64,000 bases of DNA from Neisseria montereyensis (lineage in GTDB: Bacteria > Pseudomonadota > Gammaproteobacteria > Burkholderiales > Neisseriaceae). The position numbers and the translations under genes were made by a program. The stretch lies in NCBI RefSeq assembly GCF_024834045.1, contig NZ_JANUXW010000005.1, positions 1-64,000 of the forward strand, given 5' to 3'. Shown piece after piece: positions 1-8,799 of this stretch; within the stretch, counting starts at the first letter, position 1, and each line of letters opens with the position of its first letter. The notes under the pieces were generated by a model. That model made no database searches, was not told where the DNA came from, and saw only the letters and a list, made by a program, of their open reading frames with translations.

Positions 1-57
1 CGACTCAGCGCCGATGATAGTGTGGATACCCATGTGAAAGTAGGACACTGCCAGACA
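1..57 (+). rRNA. rrf: 5S ribosomal RNA, 3' end (partial)
   Basis: The window opens inside a 5S rRNA. The stretch with CGATGATAGTGTGG and GTGAAAGTAGG is the conserved 3' half of bacterial 5S rRNA, closing with GCCAGACA, which should pair with the missing 5' end. The mature end is placed near base 57 from that helix. The rest of the rRNA operon lies to the left of the window. A strong terminator follows ten bases later. Confidence 0.92.
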
Positions 58-66
58 CTTATACCG

Positions 67-96
67 AACCCCTGATAGGAAACTATCAGGGGTTTT
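67..96 (+). terminator. Intrinsic terminator of the rRNA operon
   Basis: A perfect 12-bp stem (67-78 with 83-94) closed by a GAAA tetraloop runs into TTTT. It sits directly behind the 5S rRNA and is the natural end of the rRNA operon. Unlike most terminators in this window it is not built from an uptake-sequence pair. Confidence 0.93.
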
Positions 97-280
97 ACTT
101 TATTCAAAGATATGGGGATGGATACTGGAAGACAGCAGCCATGATGTTTTATTGTGACGTCATAACAACAGATATGGTAAAGGTAGTGACAATAATTGTT
201 TATGCTGATGTACTGCTTTATGATGGGGTTGTTATTTGAGAAGAAGACAGCATTTACTACATTATGGAAAAGGAGTAGAG

Positions 281-568
281 ATGAAGCGTTATTTATTGGG
301 GATGTTAGCGGCGGCGTCAATGGCGATGGCGGGAGCGGCGGTGAATATCAATACGGCGGGTGCCGAGGAGTTGGCGGAGCTGCCGGGGATTGGTCCGTCG
401 AAGGCGGCGGCGATAGTGGCGTACCGTGATGAGAACGGTGCGTTTAAGGCGGTATCGGAGTTGAAGAATGTGAAGGGGATAGGTGACGGTATTTTAGCGA
501 AGGTGCGGGAGGAGGCGGTGACTTCTGACAAACCTAGCAAACGTAAGGCCAAACCCGCTTTGAAATAG
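281..568 (+). CDS. comEA: ComEA-like competence DNA-binding protein
   Basis: A 95-residue exported protein: an N-terminal signal peptide (MKRYLLGMLAAASMAMAGA) followed by a double helix-hairpin-helix domain with the motif VNINTAGAEELAELPGIG and a second hairpin around VKGIGDGIL. Such domains bind double-stranded DNA without sequence preference. In Neisseria ComE is the periplasmic protein that holds incoming DNA during transformation. The start at 281 is chosen because AGGAG lies six bases before it and the signal peptide begins there; an upstream in-frame ATG at 236 would add an unlikely 15-residue prefix. The tail is lysine-rich. Pathogenic Neisseria carry several identical comE copies, each next to an rRNA operon, and this gene has that same position. 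Confidence 0.93.
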   Translation: MKRYLLGMLAAASMAMAGAAVNINTAGAEELAELPGIGPSKAAAIVAYRDENGAFKAVSELKNVKGIGDGILAKVREEAVTSDKPSKRKAKPALK

Positions 569-603
569 TAAGGTAGTTGCGCCGTAAGGCTCAGAGAGAA
601 TAC

Positions 604-641
604 AAACAGCCGGACTCATTAATGAGACCGGCTGTTTAATT
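604..641 (+). terminator. Intrinsic terminator after comEA
   Basis: Arms AAACAGCCGG (604-613) and CCGGCTGTTT (628-637) enclose a loop that itself contains CTCAT/ATGAG. It lies 36 bases behind comEA and before the convergent membrane-protein gene, so it can serve comEA. Confidence 0.8.
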
Positions 642-659
642 TAGTGTTTGTTGAAGGGG

Positions 660-1148
660 TTATTGATGTGAAGAACTTTTAATAGTACTTAAACGATACC
701 ATCCAAATAAACGCCATAAACATAAGATAGCGGTTAGAGACTGGCAGAGTGCAACGATTAAATAACGGGCAGAACCGAAGGTTATGGTGTGTGTCCCACC
801 AATGAAATGGAGAATTGCCCAAAACCATTGCCATAAAGAAGGAATACTGAAAGCCAGTACGGCAATTAGTCCTAATGTACGGAATATGCCGATGGGTAAA
901 ATATTTTTTTGTAGGATACTTTTATTAAGTTGGATTAAGGTATACAGCCCAAATCCAATAATTAAAATCATGCCGGCATTCGTAATGGCTTGCAGTCCGG
1001 TAAAGGCAATATCGGGTGAGACGGTTAGCCCTTCTTCGAATATATTATTTTGATTAGGATAAAAATTTTGAAGAATATTCAATACGAAACCGTAGATTAG
1101 ATCAATTAATATAATCCAAACGGGTAAAGATGAGAATAAGCGTTTCAT
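660..1148 (-). CDS. Small integral membrane protein of unknown function
   Basis: 162 residues with about four hydrophobic segments (roughly 8-26, 50-72, 88-110 and 124-146) and short polar loops; the end is basic and hydrophilic. The layout resembles the DUF2975 type of small bacterial membrane protein, but I cannot confirm the family by eye. It converges on comEA and its AT content is higher than that of the housekeeping genes nearby. No partner gene is visible, and no function is assigned. Confidence 0.6.
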   Translation of the reverse strand: MKRLFSSLPVWIILIDLIYGFVLNILQNFYPNQNNIFEEGLTVSPDIAFTGLQAITNAGMILIIGFGLYTLIQLNKSILQKNILPIGIFRTLGLIAVLAFSIPSLWQWFWAILHFIGGTHTITFGSARYLIVALCQSLTAILCLWRLFGWYRLSTIKSSSHQ

Positions 1149-1558
1149 TCAATTAATTTCAGAATAAAGAAAGTAGCCAGTTTAAAGTATTTATGCATAG
1201 TTATGAATAGTCGAATTATTTTAAGTTTATTATTTTAATATAGGTTTGTTTTATTGTTGTTGGATTGATAATCGAATAGCAATTTAAATTCATAAATTTT
1301 GTTAAAATTTGAAATTTTTGTTATTATATCGTGAATAAATAGTAAGTGATTATCTTGAGTAAAATACTTTTGCATTGAGTGGTTTTTTAGAAAAATAATA
1401 TCGCAGAAGTATTTAAAAAAATCTAGATGAAATTTTTATTTCATATAATGTGTTTATTTTCTAGCCATACAATAGCAAAGTTTTATTTGAAATAAATTAT
1501 TTTTATTAATATTAAAGGCCGTCTGAAATATTTCAGACGGCCTTTCGGACAATAACCT
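1149..1558. other. AT-rich intergenic region ending in a DUS hairpin
   Basis: About 410 bases without a convincing gene on either strand, very rich in A and T, between the membrane-protein gene (reading left) and Slam (reading right). It must hold both promoters, although no single hexamer pair stands out. At 1514-1545 an inverted uptake-sequence pair forms a 15-bp stem with a two-base loop, only 13 bases before the Slam start codon. Confidence 0.6.
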
Positions 1559-3025
1559 ATGCAAAAATATTTTTTCGTCATAATGTCTGGTGCGACAGCA
1601 TTTGTTATGGCTGCCACACCCACGGCACAGGGTGTTTTACCCTCATCGGATATCCCACGTTTCGAGAATGCGGATAAGGCTATAGCCAAACCTGAAATTC
1701 AGAAAATAGAAGTAGCCGATCCGGTAAGCACACCATCTCAAAAAGCCGATACGGTAGAAATTGGCGAACATGATCTGCGCCAAAATCCGGAATTGACAGC
1801 TAAATTAATCGAGCGGGCATTACATAGTCAGAATTGGGCGCTCTTGGCTGATTTACTCCCGCTTTACCGTAGCCTGCCTCAATATGATGAAATACTTTAC
1901 GATTATGCTAATGGTGCATTGTTACGTTCTCAGAAAAAACACCGCGAGGCTATTGCTGCATACAGGCGGATTATTGCGGAGGATCCCAGCTTAAGCTATG
2001 TACGCTTGGATTTGGCAGGAATGTTGTATGAAAACAAGCAATATCAGGCTTCTAAAGATCAGTTTGAGAGGGTTAAGGCGGATGATATTACCGAAGAAGC
2101 CCGCATGATGGCTGATATTTATCTGCTGCGTATCCAAAAACAACAAGGTTGGGTTGTTAATGCAGGTGTGCAATATGAGCGTAATGATAACGTGAATAAT
2201 GCTTCTTCAATACGTTATATTGATACTTCATTAGGGCGGTTGGAGCGTAATGAAGATTCCCTACCTAAAAAAGCCAATGGCTTGAAATACGACTTTTCTG
2301 CAGAGCGCGATTGGAATATTAAAGGGAACCATTATTTAACCACAGAAGTTGTATTTGATGGTGTGCAGTATTGGGATAACAATGATTATAGCGAGCAAAG
2401 CATTCATTTAGGCGCCGGATATAAAAATCAAAATATTCAGCAATGGACATCGGTGACCCCTTTTGTTGGTTATCACCGCTTAGGGGGCGAAGCATATAGC
2501 CGGAATTTTGGTGTTAATACACAACATGGGCGTTGGTTGAATGATAACTGGCAGGTGGTTGGAGCGTTTACCCATCTTCAAAGACGTTATGCCCAAAGTT
2601 ATCTTTCAGAACGTTATGACGGGCACTTGAATAACCTTTCCGTAACGGCTGCTTGGCTGCCTCAAGCCGGATTAATGATCTACGGTGGTGCGGATTATGG
2701 CCGGGAACGAGCGGCGGAAAGCCAAGAGTCATCAAAACGTAAAGGATTGCGCACCGGTGTCTTGAAAGAGTGGTCAAATGGTTTAAGCACCCGAGTGAAC
2801 CTTCGTTATGCACATCGTAATTTTGATGCGCCTAATCAATTTTTTGGTACTGTTCGGCGCGATAAAGAGTATCAGGCTAATTTTGCGATATGGCACCGCA
2901 GCATACATTTATATGGTATTACGCCTAAGCTGAATTTTCAGTATTTAAAAGTAAAAAGTAATATTCCTGCTTTTTACTCACGGCAAAACAAGCAATGGTT
3001 TATTACGTTGGAAAAAACCTTTTGA
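1559..3025 (+). CDS. Slam-type surface lipoprotein assembly modulator (TPR plus DUF560 beta-barrel)
   Basis: 488 residues. A signal peptide (about 1-22) is followed by an all-helical region with tetratricopeptide-like repeats (about 60-200; note YDYANGALLRSQKKHREAIAAY) and then a long alternating, aromatic-rich part that ends in F, typical of an outer-membrane beta-barrel (about 200-488). This is the build of Slam proteins, which move surface lipoproteins such as transferrin-binding protein B or factor H-binding protein across the outer membrane. Length and order match meningococcal Slam1. No client lipoprotein gene lies alongside. No good Shine-Dalgarno precedes the ATG; a later ATG at 1583 would break the signal peptide, so 1559 is kept. 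Confidence 0.87.
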   Translation: MQKYFFVIMSGATAFVMAATPTAQGVLPSSDIPRFENADKAIAKPEIQKIEVADPVSTPSQKADTVEIGEHDLRQNPELTAKLIERALHSQNWALLADLLPLYRSLPQYDEILYDYANGALLRSQKKHREAIAAYRRIIAEDPSLSYVRLDLAGMLYENKQYQASKDQFERVKADDITEEARMMADIYLLRIQKQQGWVVNAGVQYERNDNVNNASSIRYIDTSLGRLERNEDSLPKKANGLKYDFSAERDWNIKGNHYLTTEVVFDGVQYWDNNDYSEQSIHLGAGYKNQNIQQWTSVTPFVGYHRLGGEAYSRNFGVNTQHGRWLNDNWQVVGAFTHLQRRYAQSYLSERYDGHLNNLSVTAAWLPQAGLMIYGGADYGRERAAESQESSKRKGLRTGVLKEWSNGLSTRVNLRYAHRNFDAPNQFFGTVRRDKEYQANFAIWHRSIHLYGITPKLNFQYLKVKSNIPAFYSRQNKQWFITLEKTF

Positions 3026-3039
3026 TCAAAGCAATATAA

Positions 3040-3127
3040 CAAGGCCGTCTGAAAAAGATGAACTGCACCTTAATGGGTTGGAGGGTGTCCAACTTTTGGG
3101 CTGCAGTTCATCTTTTTCAGACGGCCA
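3040..3127. repeat. DUS inverted pair carrying an IS3/IS150-type insertion remnant
   Basis: Perfect 25-bp arms (3043-3067 and 3102-3126) start as the uptake sequence and continue into TGAACTGCA. The inside (3059-3110) reads, on the minus strand, TGAACTGCAGCCCAAAAG then TTGGACA, which is the usual tip of IS3-family (IS150 group) elements; its other end also closes in TGAACTGCA. It thus looks like the two ends of an IS joined with nothing between, sitting in the shared terminator of Slam and ftsY. Confidence 0.72.
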
Positions 3128-3151
3128 TTTTATTTACTGATTTTATTCTTA

Positions 3152-4501
3152 TCACTCAAACAAAGCATCCACAAAAGCACGGGCATCAAACGGGCGCAAG
3201 TCGTCGATACTTTCACCCACCCCGATATAGCGGACAGGAATCGGCCGGTTAGAAGCCAGTGCCGCAAGGATACCGCCTTTTGCCGTACCGTCCAGCTTGG
3301 TCACAATCAAACCGGTTACGCCCAAAGCATCATCAAAAGCCACGACCTGATTCACTGCGTTTTGGCCGATATTGGCATCCAATACCACCATAATCTCATG
3401 CGGGGCATCGGGGATAGATTTTTGCAAAACACGCTTCACTTTTTTAATTTCTTCCATTAAGTGAAGTTGCGTCGGCAAACGGCCTGCCGTATCGGCCAGA
3501 ACAATATCGATATGGCGGGCTTTGGCGGCCTCTACCGCATCGAAGCAGACGGCGGCGGAATCGCCGGTGGTTTGCGAAATCACGGTCACGCCGTTACGCG
3601 CGCCCCACTCTTGCAACTGCTCGCGGGCGGCCGCTCTAAAGGTATCGCCCGCCGCCAGTAAAACGGATTTGCCCTGCGATTGAAAATATTTGGCCAATTT
3701 GCCGATAGAAGTGGTTTTGCCCGCACCGTTGATGCCGGCCAGCATAATTACAAAAGGCTGATTACTCTCAGGAATATGCAAAGGTTCCTGCAAGGGTTTG
3801 ATTAAATCGTAAATGGCATCTTTTAATGCGCCGCGCAGCTCGTTGCCGTCTTTCAAACCTCTCAGGCTCACCCGTTTGCGTACATCTTTCATCAAATATT
3901 CGGTGGCTTCGATACCCATATCACTGGTAATCAGCACGGTTTCGAGCTCTTCGTATAAGTCTTCGTCAATTTTGCCGCCGCCAAACACACCTGCCAGCGA
4001 TTTGGCCATCTGGTTACGCGATTTGGACAAACCTTTTTTCAAACGAGCCGCCCAACTGAGTTTTTCTTCCTCCTGCGGTGGTTCCGATACCGCAGGCACG
4101 GCGGGAGCCACCGGATCGGTTACCGTAGCGATACTGTCGCCTGATTTTAAGGTTTCGGCCACATCACTACTATTTAATGCCGCAGTTTCTTCAATTGGTG
4201 CCGTATAGCTTTCTTCGACTGCTGTCGGCGTGAGGATTACCGTTTCATCAGTTTGTTCCGATACATCTTCATGATCGGTCATAACATCGGAAACCAATTG
4301 GCTAACGATATTATCTTCAATATGTTCGTCTACCGCCTGCTGTTGTGCTTCGGTTAACGGCTCCACATCCGAAACGTTTACATTGATCTCAACCGAAGGG
4401 GTTTCAGGTTCGGCGACGGTTTCCGTTGTCGGGGTTTGCACCGGCTCGGAAGCAGTTTCAACGGTTTCTTGTTTTTTCTTACGTTTAAAAAAACTGAACA
4501 T
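3152..4501 (-). CDS. ftsY: Signal recognition particle receptor FtsY
   Basis: 449 residues. The first 150 or so are a highly acidic, low-complexity A domain (many E, V, T), followed by the NG domain: a helical N part starting near WAARLKKGLSKSR and a GTPase with P-loop GINGAGKTT, DTAGR and TKLDG (G4) motifs. FtsY receives ribosome-nascent chain complexes bound to SRP and hands them to SecYEG at the inner membrane. The gene reads towards Slam and shares the hairpin at 3040-3127 as a terminator. Its start is fixed by MFSFFKRKKKQE, a lysine-rich membrane-contacting tip common in this protein. Confidence 0.97.
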   Translation of the reverse strand: MFSFFKRKKKQETVETASEPVQTPTTETVAEPETPSVEINVNVSDVEPLTEAQQQAVDEHIEDNIVSQLVSDVMTDHEDVSEQTDETVILTPTAVEESYTAPIEETAALNSSDVAETLKSGDSIATVTDPVAPAVPAVSEPPQEEEKLSWAARLKKGLSKSRNQMAKSLAGVFGGGKIDEDLYEELETVLITSDMGIEATEYLMKDVRKRVSLRGLKDGNELRGALKDAIYDLIKPLQEPLHIPESNQPFVIMLAGINGAGKTTSIGKLAKYFQSQGKSVLLAAGDTFRAAAREQLQEWGARNGVTVISQTTGDSAAVCFDAVEAAKARHIDIVLADTAGRLPTQLHLMEEIKKVKRVLQKSIPDAPHEIMVVLDANIGQNAVNQVVAFDDALGVTGLIVTKLDGTAKGGILAALASNRPIPVRYIGVGESIDDLRPFDARAFVDALFE

Positions 4502-4693
4502 GGCGTTCCCTTATTAAATAAAGTGGTTTTTATAGGCTAATTGTAACGTATTTTCAGAGAATGCCAATCCGTAAACCGTATGGTAAATCGCAACACAACC
4601 CGCTTTGATACTTCACCCACCCCTAAGCCGTTTCTTTCATCTTAATTTTTGATGATAAAATCATTTATTCAAAATCAATCATAAGGATAAAAA

Positions 4694-5140
4694 ATGGCTT
4701 TTGGCTTAGGTAAATTGGTTCAGGGTATGCTCGGCAATATGAGCGAAATTTCCTTAGAAGAATTGGAACAACAGTTTGGCCGTTATCTCTTTGAAGGCGA
4801 AAAAATCTCTATCGGCTACAAACTGATTCGCGATTTAATTGTTTTTACCGACCAACGTATTTTATTTATTGACAAACAAGGGGCAACAGGCAAAAAGCAA
4901 AGCTTTAAATCCATTTATCTGATGAATATTGTCGATGTGGAAATGGAAACGGCGGGCATGGGCTTGGATGACAGCGAATTAACCGTCACCTGCCTGCAAA
5001 GCGTGTATCGGAAAGCCTATAACGAACAATTAATCAGCTATACGTTCGAATTTCCCAAATCCACCGATATTGTACCGCTTTATACCATGCTGGGCTCTTT
5101 GGTATTACAAAACCGGCAGGATATCAATAACCAACATTAA
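4694..5140 (+). CDS. Bacterial PH-domain protein
   Basis: 148 residues. From about residue 25 to 140 it matches the bacterial pleckstrin-homology type: FEGEKISIGYKLIRDLIVFT, DQRILFIDKQG and a C-terminal helix near IVPLYTMLGSLVLQ. Such proteins are small, cytosolic and usually form rings; their ligands are mostly unknown. The gene is monocistronic, divergent from ftsY, with a good AAGGA ahead of the ATG and a DUS hairpin behind it. Confidence 0.85.
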   Translation: MAFGLGKLVQGMLGNMSEISLEELEQQFGRYLFEGEKISIGYKLIRDLIVFTDQRILFIDKQGATGKKQSFKSIYLMNIVDVEMETAGMGLDDSELTVTCLQSVYRKAYNEQLISYTFEFPKSTDIVPLYTMLGSLVLQNRQDINNQH

Positions 5141-5168
5141 ATATTTACTGTTTTTTATCAATATATCA

Positions 5169-5200
5169 AAAGGCCGTCTGAAAAATATTCAGACGGCCTT
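5169..5200 (+). terminator. DUS-pair terminator after the PH-domain gene
   Basis: AAGGCCGTCTGAA and its reverse complement are separated by a short AT loop; the arms give a 12-13 bp stem. It lies 28 bases behind the PH-domain gene. Confidence 0.85.
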
Positions 5201-5256
5201 GTTTAATCAAGCGGCAAAAGCTATTATCACTTTAATGTTTTTAAAGGGAACGCTTT

Positions 5257-6585
5257 ATGTTACGCCGAATGATTTTATTGTTTTTGCTCTCTACTTCACC
5301 CGCATGGGCGCAAACATTATCCAAAACACTGCCCAACGGATTAAAAGTTATCGTTAAAGAAGACAACCGAGCTCCCGTTGCCGTATCACAAATTTGGTAT
5401 CGGGTCGGTAGTATAGACGAAAAAGAAGGCAAAACCGGCTTGAGTCATGCGTTGGAACATATGATGTTTAAGGGCACGCCGAGCGTGCCGTCGGGTGAAT
5501 TCAGCCGCCGCGTATCGGCACTGGGCGGAAGAAACAATGCCTATACTACACGCAGCGAAACGGTATTCTTTGAAAATATAGCGGCAAACAACCTGTCCGA
5601 AGTATTGGCGATGGAAGCCGACCGCATGAAAAACTTAAACTTCAGCGATAAAGATTTCGATAACGAAATGAACGTTATCCGCGAAGAACGCCGCATGCGC
5701 ACTGAAGACAGCCCCTATGGCAAACTATGGGAACATATTTTTCTCAACGGCTACCAAGCCCCCGCTATGCGTGCACCCGTTATCGGCTATATGGACGACC
5801 TCAATATCTTAAAAGCCAATGATCTGCGCCAATGGTACCAACAGTGGTATGCTCCCAATAACGCCACTCTGGTAATTGTCGGCGATGTCAATGCCAAGCA
5901 AACACTCAATACGGTCACCAAGCTATTCGGCAATATTCCTTCCAAAACCTTACCGGCACGCAATCGGTTTAACAATGAGAAGATGGCAACCAAGCCTGTT
6001 CGCGCACAAACTTTTTCCGCCGTCACCCGCCAGCCGGTCTTTGCTCTGTCTTACCGTGTTCCCAAACTAAAAAATGTTAGCGATAAAATGCCTTATGCCT
6101 TAGACGTTTTATCCGATATTCTCAGCGGTAACTCATCCAGCCGACTTGATAAAAATCTGGTGCGCGGCAAACAAGTGGCTTTAAACGTCGGCACCAATTA
6201 TGACTTATTCAGCCGGGAAATGCCTTTGTTTACTATTGTCGGCATGCCGGGCGCGGGTACGGACGTCGATACCCTCGTCCGCCTTATCCGTAATGAAATT
6301 GACGATATCGCCCAAAACGGTATTACGCAGGAAGAATTAGACCGAATCCGTAAATTGAGTGCCGCTTCGGAAATTTATGCCAACGACTCCATCAATGCCC
6401 AAGCCTCCCTCATGGGTAAATTGGAAACACGCGGTTTCAAATATAGCGACGAAGCAGAACTACGCCGCCGCCTACAACAAGTAACCATTGCCGAAGTACA
6501 GGCCGCTGCAAAATTGCTGACACCGGAACGCTCAAGTTTGGTTGTGGTACAACCCCAATCGGCGCAATACGTCAAAAAGCCTTGA
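5257..6585 (+). CDS. Periplasmic M16-family zinc peptidase (PqqL/insulinase type)
   Basis: 442 residues with a signal peptide (MLRRMILLFLLSTSPAWA). The inverted zinc motif HxxEH is present as HALEH (His64, Glu67, His68), and a further Glu lies in the downstream helix LAMEADRM. The C-terminal half repeats the fold and holds the substrate-binding R/Y region usual in M16B subunits. Many bacteria have a second, inactive M16 subunit alongside; here only the zinc-bearing one is present. It probably trims peptides in the periplasm. The gene ends in a DUS hairpin shared with the convergent asd. Confidence 0.9.
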   Translation: MLRRMILLFLLSTSPAWAQTLSKTLPNGLKVIVKEDNRAPVAVSQIWYRVGSIDEKEGKTGLSHALEHMMFKGTPSVPSGEFSRRVSALGGRNNAYTTRSETVFFENIAANNLSEVLAMEADRMKNLNFSDKDFDNEMNVIREERRMRTEDSPYGKLWEHIFLNGYQAPAMRAPVIGYMDDLNILKANDLRQWYQQWYAPNNATLVIVGDVNAKQTLNTVTKLFGNIPSKTLPARNRFNNEKMATKPVRAQTFSAVTRQPVFALSYRVPKLKNVSDKMPYALDVLSDILSGNSSSRLDKNLVRGKQVALNVGTNYDLFSREMPLFTIVGMPGAGTDVDTLVRLIRNEIDDIAQNGITQEELDRIRKLSAASEIYANDSINAQASLMGKLETRGFKYSDEAELRRRLQQVTIAEVQAAAKLLTPERSSLVVVQPQSAQYVKKP

Positions 6586-6613
6586 TATAAAATATCTGGC
6601 TTAATATATACAA

Positions 6614-6645
6614 TAAGCCGTCTGAAAAATTTCAGACGGCCTATT
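6614..6645. terminator. Bidirectional DUS-pair terminator (M16 peptidase / asd)
   Basis: AAGCCGTCTGAA and TTCAGACGGCCT with a short loop, followed by T-rich sequence on the plus side. It lies between two convergent genes, 28 bases after one and about 20 before the stop of the other. Confidence 0.82.
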
Positions 6646-6663
6646 TTTATATCAATATTTAGA

Positions 6664-7779
6664 TTAGTCTAAATTACCTAAAATAATCCGCAACATACGG
6701 CGCAGCGGTTCGGCAGCACCCCATAAAAGCTGGTCGCCTACGGTGAATGCGCTGATATATTCGCCACCCATACCTAATTTACGGATACGGCCCACCGGCA
6801 CGCTTAAGGTTCCGGTAACCGCGGCAGGGGTTAAATCGTTAATACTGACTTCTTTCTGATTCGGAATCACTTTTACCCAGTCGTTGGCACCGGCCAATAA
6901 TGCTTCGATTTCCTCTACCGGCAAATCTTTTTTCAGTTTTAGGGTAAGCGCTTGGCTATGGCAACGCATAGAGCCTACACGAACACATAAGCCGTCAATC
7001 ACAACAGGATTATCGCCGCCTAAAATCTTATTGGTTTCCACGCCGCCTTTCCATTCCTCTTTGGATTGGCCGTTACCTAAATCGGCATCAATCCAAGGAA
7101 TCAAACTGCCCGCTAAAGGCACACCGAAGTTGGCTTTCGGATAACTACTGCTACGCAAGAAATCGGATACTTTACGGTCGATATCCAAAATAGCACCGGC
7201 AGGATCCGCCAATTCTTTTTCTACTTGATTGTGGATAGCGCCCATGCCTTCCAGCAATTCGCGCATATTTTTGGCACCTGCGCCGGATGCGGCCTGATAA
7301 GTCATACTGGTTGCCCACTCAACTAATCCGTTTTGGAACAAACCACCCAGAGCCATGAGCATCAGCGATACGGTACAGTTACCGCCGATATAATTTTTAA
7401 CTCCTTTTTCCAATGCGACATCAATCACATTACGGTTAACCGGATCCAACACAATCACTGCTTCATCGTCCATACGCAAAGAAGATGCCGCATCAATCCA
7501 ATAACCCTGCCAACCGCTATCCCGCAACGGTTTAAAGATAGCTTTGGTGTAGTCGCCGCCCTGGCAGGTCACAATCACATCCATCTCTGCCAACTGACCG
7601 ATATCGTTGGCATCTTTTAATATTTTTGTTTTCTGACCAAAATCAGGGGCACTTCCGCCAATATTTGATGTCGTAAAAAATACAGCCTCTGTTATATGAG
7701 CAAAATCGTTTTCTTCCTGCATACGTTGCATCAATACCGAACCGACCATACCGCGCCAGCCGATGAATCCTACTTTCAT
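6664..7779 (-). CDS. asd: Aspartate-semialdehyde dehydrogenase
   Basis: 371 residues. It reduces aspartyl-phosphate to aspartate semialdehyde on the path to lysine, threonine, methionine and diaminopimelate, so it also feeds the peptidoglycan genes of this window. It opens with the NADP-binding [20 protein letters not shown]; the catalytic cysteine is in [11 protein letters not shown] longer frame begins at 7851, but TTAAGGAGCACACA directly precedes the ATG at 7779, and the Rossmann motif starts there. The length fits the gram-negative form of the enzyme. Confidence 0.97.
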   Translation of the reverse strand: MKVGFIGWRGMVGSVLMQRMQEENDFAHITEAVFFTTSNIGGSAPDFGQKTKILKDANDIGQLAEMDVIVTCQGGDYTKAIFKPLRDSGWQGYWIDAASSLRMDDEAVIVLDPVNRNVIDVALEKGVKNYIGGNCTVSLMLMALGGLFQNGLVEWATSMTYQAASGAGAKNMRELLEGMGAIHNQVEKELADPAGAILDIDRKVSDFLRSSSYPKANFGVPLAGSLIPWIDADLGNGQSKEEWKGGVETNKILGGDNPVVIDGLCVRVGSMRCHSQALTLKLKKDLPVEEIEALLAGANDWVKVIPNQKEVSINDLTPAAVTGTLSVPVGRIRKLGMGGEYISAFTVGDQLLWGAAEPLRRMLRIILGNLD

Positions 7780-7942
7780 TGTGTGCTCCTTAAAGGAAAA
7801 TATATTGACAAAATGATAACAATCACAAAAGTAGTGTTTTAACGCCGGCATAAATAAAAGTAAAGTTTTTTTTGATGTTTGCTAAGTAAAAACCACTGAT
7901 ATCGGTATTTATATGGTCTATATGTAAAAGGAGTATGTCAAA

Positions 7943-8530
7943 ATGAACGAAATCCATACGAATAATGCGACATTACCACCGCTTGAAGCAGAAATTGTGG
8001 TCGATCCTGCCACCCCCGGCAGCCGTATAGCCGCTTATCTTTTAAATGCTGTTTTTACCCTCATTGCCTATATTCCGCTTATGGTGATGATATCCTCTTC
8101 CGTTAATAATTTACCGGCTCATAGGGCAGATCTGTCCAATATAGGAGAAGCTTTTAGCTGGACATGGCTTATCGGTTTATTGATTCTGTTGGTTTATGCA
8201 CTATTGCAAATCCGAATCATGAGCCGCGACGGTCAGTCTTTCGGTAAAAAAATCATGAAAATCCGTTTATTAACAACGGATGGTAGCAACCCCGGATTCC
8301 GTGGCGCGGTGCTGATGCGTGAAATTGTTTTCAATATTGTCCTAACTGCCGCTGCTTCATTAATAGGCAGAATGTTGGGGACAGGCCCGACAGCCGGCGA
8401 TATTTCAACCTTGGTGTCACTGACTGTTTGGCTAATCTGTTTTATTATGCTGTTCAACCGCTCGAAAAACCGCAGAACGCTACAAGATTATTTCGCGAAA
8501 ACAGTAGTGGTTAAACTACCGGGTAAATAA
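7943..8530 (+). CDS. RDD-family membrane protein (copy 1)
   Basis: 195 residues. The sequence PGSRIAAYLLNAVFTLIAYI opens the RDD domain, here with R-x-x-A-Y in place of the usual R-x-x-A. It has three to four membrane segments, the internal motif RDGQSFGKKIMKIRLL and an end marked by NRRTLQDYFAKTVVV. RDD proteins are small transporters or stress-related membrane proteins with few known functions. It is the first of two tandem paralogues; the second starts 269 bases on. A good AAAGGAG precedes the ATG. Confidence 0.88.
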   Translation: MNEIHTNNATLPPLEAEIVVDPATPGSRIAAYLLNAVFTLIAYIPLMVMISSSVNNLPAHRADLSNIGEAFSWTWLIGLLILLVYALLQIRIMSRDGQSFGKKIMKIRLLTTDGSNPGFRGAVLMREIVFNIVLTAAASLIGRMLGTGPTAGDISTLVSLTVWLICFIMLFNRSKNRRTLQDYFAKTVVVKLPGK

Positions 8531-8551
8531 TCATATTCAATTTAAAAACCA

Positions 8552-8599
8552 CAATATAACAAGGCCGTCTGAAAATTTTCAGACGGCCTTGTTATATTG
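8552..8599. terminator. 48-bp perfect palindrome built on a DUS pair
   Basis: The two 24-bp halves are exact reverse complements with no loop bases: the uptake sequence plus an extra CAATATAACA on each outer side. It ends copy 1 of the RDD gene. The same outer extension precedes the uptake sequence behind Slam (about 3031-3050), so it is part of a recurrent longer unit. Confidence 0.85.
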
Positions 8600-8799
8600 A
8601 TTTAACTAAATAAATATTCTTACCCGGTACTACAACAGAAGCAGCTGCCAATATATTCAATATTCAAAACAACTAAACTATTCCTTTATAAGGTAAAATA
8701 TAACCTTAATTATTCTTAGTTTAAATAACAGGCTGTTTCATAAAAAGCTAATTATATCATAATAAATAATATCTTATATTTAAAAGGTTTATATTAAAA

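Noticed and set aside
7780-7851. Longer start of asd at 7851
   Set aside because: The extra 24 residues are not family-like, and the perfect AAGGAG lies before 7779.
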